From: CAIYRG01 sp964494505 | GTDB lineage: Bacteria > Pseudomonadota > Alphaproteobacteria > Micropepsales > Micropepsaceae | DNA: 64,000 nucleotides | Direction of reading: 5' to 3' | NCBI GenBank assembly: GCA_964494505.1 | Contig: CAZBRO010000005.1 | Span: 124,001 to 188,000, forward strand | Shown: positions 59,888 through 64,000 of the stretch, piece by piece | How the letters are laid out: each line of letters opens with the position of its first letter | Position numbering within the stretch: position 1 is the first letter of the stretch | Notes under the pieces: model-generated | The model's database searches: none | Told to the model about the DNA's origin: nothing | What the model saw: only the letters and a program-made list of their open reading frames with translations | Made by a program: the position numbers and the translations under genes

Positions 59888-61968
59888 GCCGCCCCTCCCG
59901 CGTCGATGCAAAGATTGCCGAACGCGTCGACGGTCAGCCCATCGCCCGGCATCAGCACGGTGGTGGACGCATGTTCCTCGATCAGCGCGGGGCCCGCGAT
60001 TGTGTTGCCGGCAAGCAGCGCGTCGCGATGGAAGGTCGGCGTATCGATGAAACGCCCGCCGAAGCACGCTTGCCGGAACCCGCGCTTGGCCGCATCCGGC
60101 GGCGTTTCTTTTCCGCGCGCGATGCGCTCGAATTCGGGCTTTGTCAGCACGCCCGTCACCGCGGTGCGCAAGGAGGCGATTTCCGCGGCCTCGGAGGGCG
60201 CGGCGGTACCATAACGCTGTTCGTGTTCCGCATCGAACAGCCGCTTGATGGCGGCGCGATCGGCACGCGCAAAGCATTCCATCGGCACGTCGATGGTGAC
60301 GAGATGCTCCTGGCCGACATAGCGCATGTCGAGCGCACGCGCGATTTCCACATCGGCCACGCGGACGCCGGCTTCTGCGACGGCGCGCCGGCCCTCCGTC
60401 TCGAGTTCGGCGAAAATCTCCTCGAACATCGCGAAATCGAGATCAGCCAATTTCGTGAATCGCGTGCGCACATAGTCGTAGCGCAAATCGGAATAGAGCA
60501 TGCCGACGGCCGAAAAATGCCCCGGCGCGCGCGGGATCAGAACCCGCGTGATGCCGAGTTCGCGCGCCACCGCGGTCGCGTGCAGCGGCCCCGCGCCGCC
60601 ATAGGCCACGAGCACGAAATTTCCCACATCCAGGCCGCGCTGCGTGGTGACGCCCTTGACCGCGTAGGACATCTTCGTAACCGCGATGTCGATAATGCCG
60701 CTCGCGGCCTCCACGATGCTCATGCCGAGCGGTTGCGCTACGCCCGCATAGAGCGCGCGCTCGGCGGCCTTCATTTCGAGCTGCATTTCGCCGCCGAGGA
60801 ACCGGTCGGGGCCCAGCCGGCCCAGCACCAGATTGGCGTCAGTGACGGTCGGCTCGCGCCCGCCGAGGCCATAGCAGGCGGGCCCCGGTGCGGCGCCGGC
60901 ACTTTCCGGACCGACATGCAGCGCGCCCCCTTCGACCACGCGGGCAATCGATCCCCCGCCTGTGCCGACCTCGAAAATGTCGATCATGGGAATCTGGATC
61001 GGCAGCGCCCGCTCGTAGCCCCCGACGAGGGCCGCTCCGGTGGTCAGCACGTGACCGTTGGAAATCACGCCGGCCTTCGCGGTGGTGCCCCCCATGTCGA
61101 AGGCAATCGCGTTCGCGATGCCGGTCTCGCGGCACACGGCCTGCGTTGCGATCACGCCGGAGGCGGGACCGGACTCCAGCATGCGCACGCATTGCGCGCG
61201 GGCCTGATGCATCTCGAACAAACCGCCGGTCGATTGCACGACCAGGAACGCGCCGCCGAACCCCGCCGCCGTCAGATGCTCGCCGATTTCGGAGAGATAG
61301 CGCGCCACCTTCGGCCCGATATAGGCGTTGGCCGCAACCGTCGATGAGCGTTCGAATTCGCGATATTCCTGGGAAAGCTCGTGCGAGGTGGTGACGAACA
61401 GTCCCGGCAGCATCTGCTCCAGAATGGCTTTCGCGCGCAGTTCGTGCGTAGGGTTGCGGTAGCAGTGCAGGAACAGCACCGCGACCGCTTCCATGCCCTC
61501 ACGCTTCAGCGTGTCCGCCAACGCGGCGATTTCGGCATCGTCCAGCGGCTTCAGCACCTCGCCCGTCGCCAGCATGCGCTCATGTACTTCGTAGCGGTGT
61601 TCGCGCGGCACCAGCGGCCGGTGCTTCTTGAAGAACAAATTATAGGAATCGGGCCGGTTCACGCGGCCGATCTCGTAGATGTCGCGGAAGCCTTCGGTGA
61701 TCAGCAGGGCTGTCTTCGCGCCGGTCCGTTCCAGGATGGTGTTGATCGCAACCGTCGAGCCGTGCAGGAAAAGCTCCGCCTCGGCGAACGCGGCGCCAGC
61801 CTTGTCCGCGCCCGCTTCGATGCCGTCGACCAGCCGGCCCGGCGTGGACAGCGCCTTGCCCAGCAGCAGCCTTCCGCCCGCCTCGTCGAACGCGGCAATA
61901 TCGGTGAACGTGCCGCCGATATCGGCGGCCAGGCGCACATGGGATTGCAATGGATCAGATTTCCGCAT
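59884..61968 (-). CDS. hyuA: Hydantoinase A/oxoprolinase family subunit
   Basis: A 694-residue protein with the ATPase-type start RLAADIGGTFTDIAAFD, HGSTVAINTILERTGAKTALLITEGFRD, the second phosphate loop AIAFDMGGTTAKAG and VGTGGGSIARV, and the QRGLDVGNFVLVAYGGAGPLHA motif. This is the A subunit partner of HyuB. The start at 61968 overlaps the EamA stop by 14 bases, showing tight coupling in the operon. Confidence 0.88.
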   Translation of the reverse strand: MRKSDPLQSHVRLAADIGGTFTDIAAFDEAGGRLLLGKALSTPGRLVDGIEAGADKAGAAFAEAELFLHGSTVAINTILERTGAKTALLITEGFRDIYEIGRVNRPDSYNLFFKKHRPLVPREHRYEVHERMLATGEVLKPLDDAEIAALADTLKREGMEAVAVLFLHCYRNPTHELRAKAILEQMLPGLFVTTSHELSQEYREFERSSTVAANAYIGPKVARYLSEIGEHLTAAGFGGAFLVVQSTGGLFEMHQARAQCVRMLESGPASGVIATQAVCRETGIANAIAFDMGGTTAKAGVISNGHVLTTGAALVGGYERALPIQIPMIDIFEVGTGGGSIARVVEGGALHVGPESAGAAPGPACYGLGGREPTVTDANLVLGRLGPDRFLGGEMQLEMKAAERALYAGVAQPLGMSIVEAASGIIDIAVTKMSYAVKGVTTQRGLDVGNFVLVAYGGAGPLHATAVARELGITRVLIPRAPGHFSAVGMLYSDLRYDYVRTRFTKLADLDFAMFEEIFAELETEGRRAVAEAGVRVADVEIARALDMRYVGQEHLVTIDVPMECFARADRAAIKRLFDAEHEQRYGTAAPSEAAEIASLRTAVTGVLTKPEFERIARGKETPPDAAKRGFRQACFGGRFIDTPTFHRDALLAGNTIAGPALIEEHASTTVLMPGDGLTVDAFGNLCIDAGGAA

Positions 61969-62878
61969 TGACCGGCAGTGCCTTGCGCCCTCGCGAGAGG
62001 ACTAGCAGGTTCCCGAGAAGACACAACGCAATGCCGGCCACCATCTCGATCTGCCAATGCAGGTCCTCGAACAGGGTGGAAAGCATCAGCGCCACCACGG
62101 GAATGGCGACGGAGGAATAGGCCGCGCGCCCCGCGCCGATGCGGGCCATCAGCGTGACATAGGCGCCGAACGCAATCACCGAACCGAACAGCGCGAGGTA
62201 CAGAAGCGAGCCGATATAGGGCAGGGTGCGTTCGAACACGAACGAATCACCCGCGACGACAGCGTAAAGCGCAACCGACGCGGCCCCGTACAGCATGGCC
62301 CAGCCATGCACCTGCACGATGCCCAAGCCGGCGCGGGAATTGCGCACGGCCACCATGTTGCCCAGTGCCGCGATCAGCGTTGCCGCAACGCCGTAAGCCA
62401 CGCCAGTCCATTCCGCGCCCGTGGCCGAAAACCGCGCCACCTCCGGCCAGAACACCAACACCACGCCCACGATGCCGATAGCCGTGCCCGCGGCATCGCG
62501 CGCACCGATGGGCGTGCCGTAGACCAGGCGCATCAGCGCGAGGTTGAGAAACGCCATCAGAGAAAAGATCACCGCGACCAGACCCGAGGTCAGCTGCTCC
62601 TCGGCGATATAGACGGCGAGATAATTGATGCCGAACATGGTGAGGCCTTCCAGCGCCAGCCACGGATGCTGGCGCCGGGCGAAATTGAGCGGCAGACCCT
62701 TCCACAGCGCATAGCCAAGCAGAATCAGCGCCGCCAGCGCGAACCGCCACACCACCGAAACCGCGGCGGGAACCGGCCCAAGCTGGAACTTGATCGCGAG
62801 CCATGTCGAGCCCCAGATCAGCACCGCCGTGGCGTAGAGATGAAGATTGCTGAGGCCCGCGGGCTCTTCATGCCGCAT
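61955..62878 (-). CDS. EamA/DMT-family transporter
   Basis: A 307-residue protein with about ten hydrophobic helices in two EamA halves, starting LYATAVLIWGSTWLAIKFQLG and with LMAFLNLALMRLVYG near the midpoint. DMT proteins export or import small metabolites, often amino acids. ATG at 62878 chosen; it overlaps the end of the tumA-like regulator by 11 bases, and its own end overlaps hyuA. Export of a toxic product of the pathway is one possibility. Confidence 0.85.
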   Translation of the reverse strand: MRHEEPAGLSNLHLYATAVLIWGSTWLAIKFQLGPVPAAVSVVWRFALAALILLGYALWKGLPLNFARRQHPWLALEGLTMFGINYLAVYIAEEQLTSGLVAVIFSLMAFLNLALMRLVYGTPIGARDAAGTAIGIVGVVLVFWPEVARFSATGAEWTGVAYGVAATLIAALGNMVAVRNSRAGLGIVQVHGWAMLYGAASVALYAVVAGDSFVFERTLPYIGSLLYLALFGSVIAFGAYVTLMARIGAGRAAYSSVAIPVVALMLSTLFEDLHWQIEMVAGIALCLLGNLLVLSRGRKALPVNAEI

Positions 62879-63209
62879 GCAGCACGACATCCACATGGAT
62901 GGTGTCGAACGGAAACTCCACGCGGCCCTCGTCAGTCTTGGTCAGAATGCCGCAATCGAGCAGCGCATGGATGTCGCCATGCACAGCTTTGACATCGCGG
63001 TTGATCCGGCGCGCCACCTCGCGGATCGCCAGAGGCCCTGCGCCGGCCATTACACGCACCAATTCCCAGCGTTTCATGGTGAGAAGCTTGAACAGGAGTT
63101 CCGGCGTCTCGAAGCTGATATGCGCCCCTTGGCGACGGCCTTTGAAGCCTTCGAGCGCGCGCCGGTTCACCGTATCGCGATTGGAGACTTCCAGTGTCAC
63201 TGTCTTCAC
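62868..63209 (-). CDS. HVO_A0114-type DNA-binding protein, TumA-like antitoxin
   Basis: A 113-residue protein starting at a GTG with GGAG 8 bases upstream. The central part is a winged helix (ELVRVMAGAGPLAIREVARRINRDVKAVHGDIHALLDCGIL) and the end reads EGRVEFPFDTIHVDVVL. This is the pattern of HVO_A0114-type regulators, the antitoxin partner of TumE (DUF6516) toxins. Just upstream is the last part of a tumE gene only, so the antitoxin is now without an intact toxin here. It overlaps the EamA gene and may now regulate the operon. Confidence 0.75.
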   Translation of the reverse strand: MKTVTLEVSNRDTVNRRALEGFKGRRQGAHISFETPELLFKLLTMKRWELVRVMAGAGPLAIREVARRINRDVKAVHGDIHALLDCGILTKTDEGRVEFPFDTIHVDVVLHAA

Positions 63210-63210
63210 G

Positions 63211-63321
63211 TCAGCGTCTCCTTGCCTCAACGTCGCGCCAAAAATCATCGAGCAATGCTTCCGGGCTCGTGAAGTCATAGGCCTCCTCGGCATCGCCGAT
63301 GTGGCGATGGTCGCCTTTTCC
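63211..63321 (-). pseudogene. C-terminal remnant of a TumE (DUF6516) toxin gene
   Basis: The minus-strand frame just before the tumA-like gene reads GKGDHRHIGDAEEAYDF then TSPEALLDDFWRDVEARRR and stops one base before the tumA GTG. GKGDHRH and the YxFxSxExLxxDFxxDV tail are the C-terminal signature of TumE-family toxins, about 36 of the usual 100 or so residues. No start codon and no N-terminal half exist: upstream the DNA is the end of the Bug/TctC gene. The toxin gene was therefore truncated from its 5' side. Confidence 0.65.
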
Positions 63322-63325
63322 TGCC

Positions 63326-64000
63326 TCAGGACGACTTCTCCGCGCTCGCGGCCAGTTTCACCACGGCGGGAGGCGAGGCGTAAATCTCCCGTATCAGCTT
63401 TTCGACCTCGACGCCGGAAACCGGCCGCACTTCGAGGTCCAGCCGCTTGGCCTCGGCGAGGAACGCCGGGTCCTTCATCGTTGCGTCGAAGGCGGCACGC
63501 AACGCGGCCGCGCGATCGGCCGGCACGCCCGGCGGCGCCGCGAAGGGCCGCGCAATCGACTGACGCGAGACGATCAGCTTCAGCGCCGCCTTGTTCTCCG
63601 GCGTCGTCGGCAAATCCATCACCAGCGGGACGTTGGGCAAATCCTCGTGCTTTTCGAGCGCCAGCTGCAGCACGATGTTGATCTTCTTGCCGTCGAGCAA
63701 GGGCTTGCTCTGCGAGACAAGGCTCGACCATGACCAGCCGCAGCGTCCGGCGATCTCGCCGCGCTCCATGCCGAGATTGATGGAGGCGCCGCCGTCCGCG
63801 TAGCCCGTCACCACCCTCGTCGGCAGGTGAAACAGATTGCGCAGCACCGTCGGGAAGATTTCCGAATCCGCGCCCGCGGCCGATGCGCCGATGGTGGTGG
63901 GTTTCTTCTGAACGTCGTCCCAGGTCTTGATGCCGCTGGTGGACCAGAAGGCGCAGACCGAGACCTCGTTGGAGACGCTGCCGATCCAGGTGTATTTCGC
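63326..64000 (-). CDS. Bug/TctC-type substrate-binding protein (N-terminal part outside window)
   Basis: The frame is open from the window end. The visible C-terminal 224 residues read YTWIGSVSNEVSVCAFW, SGIKTWDDVQKKPTTIG, SAAGADSEIFPTVLRNLF, RVVTGYADGGASINLGMERGEIAGRCGWSWSS and PFAAPPGVPADRAAAL. This is the pattern of Bug-type periplasmic receptors of tripartite tricarboxylate transporters, which bind small carboxylic acids. Its membrane partners TctA/TctB are not visible. It ends over the tumE remnant and lies upstream of the EamA-hyuAB operon. Confidence 0.82.
   Translation of the reverse strand, partial: AKYTWIGSVSNEVSVCAFWSTSGIKTWDDVQKKPTTIGASAAGADSEIFPTVLRNLFHLPTRVVTGYADGGASINLGMERGEIAGRCGWSWSSLVSQSKPLLDGKKINIVLQLALEKHEDLPNVPLVMDLPTTPENKAALKLIVSRQSIARPFAAPPGVPADRAAALRAAFDATMKDPAFLAEAKRLDLEVRPVSGVEVEKLIREIYASPPAVVKLAASAEKSS

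Overview
The window is a GC-rich chromosomal segment from an alphaproteobacterium, most like an environmental Rhizobiales (Bradyrhizobium-like) or related soil lineage. That placement is inferred from gene content only: Bug/TctC receptors, UbiD-type decarboxylases, hydantoinase A/B, a lone xanthine-dehydrogenase-type large subunit, and a PEP-CTERM protein. No rRNA, tRNA, CRISPR array, transposase or phage gene was seen.

Region 1 (1-3.5 kb): the 3' end of a small natural-product cassette. It holds a stand-alone adenylation domain (5' end outside the window), a carrier protein and a flavin-dependent halogenase, tightly coupled. The order is that of the PltF-PltL-PltA type systems, which halogenate a carrier-bound substrate. 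A convergent alpha/beta-hydrolase gene closes the region.

Region 2 (3.5-30.9 kb): one gigantic RTX gene behind a roughly 0.6 kb leader and ending at a strong intrinsic terminator. It encodes about 8,870 residues: an N-terminal C-type lectin domain, a NIDO-like domain, several hundred GGxGxD turns by eye, at least eleven internal modules resembling type I secretion C-terminal domains, long tandem duplications, about fourteen copies of a DTYVVD...ENLTYTG repeat, and a serralysin-like C-terminal secretion domain ending in DFIL. The reading frame is broken only by 100 Ns. The 55 bases before the Ns are identical to the 55 bases after them, and overlapping these two copies restores one open frame, so the break is an assembly join and not a mutation. 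No type I secretion transporter gene lies in the window.

Region 3 (31-43.2 kb): catabolic and redox genes. A Rieske oxygenase has a 17-bp palindrome just before its start. Beyond it come an acyl-CoA ligase, a PaaI-type thioesterase and a zinc-free MDR reductase (one minus-strand unit), a UbiD decarboxylase with an extra C-terminal winged-helix-like domain, a secreted protein of unknown function, a TrxC-like thioredoxin, and a minus-strand operon of aldo/keto reductase, aspartate dehydrogenase, VOC protein and gamma-glutamyltransferase-family protein.

Region 4 (43.2-54.0 kb): two secreted or esterase-like proteins, a DUF4160/DUF2442-HTH toxin-antitoxin-like pair, a MetE-like enzyme, an amidohydrolase coupled to a Pht5-like (4,5-dihydroxyphthalate decarboxylase family) protein, a HAF-repeat PEP-CTERM protein, an NCS2 nucleobase permease and a second UbiD decarboxylase.

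Region 5 (54.0-64 kb): a stand-alone molybdenum hydroxylase large subunit, then a long minus-strand operon: Bug/TctC receptor (cut by the window end), a truncated tumE toxin remnant with an intact tumA-like regulator, an EamA transporter, hyuA, hyuB and an MFS transporter. Regions 3-5 read as a scavenging and degradation island for aromatic or N-heterocyclic acids. The substrate cannot be named from sequence, and partner proteins (Rieske reductase, UbiX, Mo-enzyme FeS and FAD subunits) must be encoded elsewhere.
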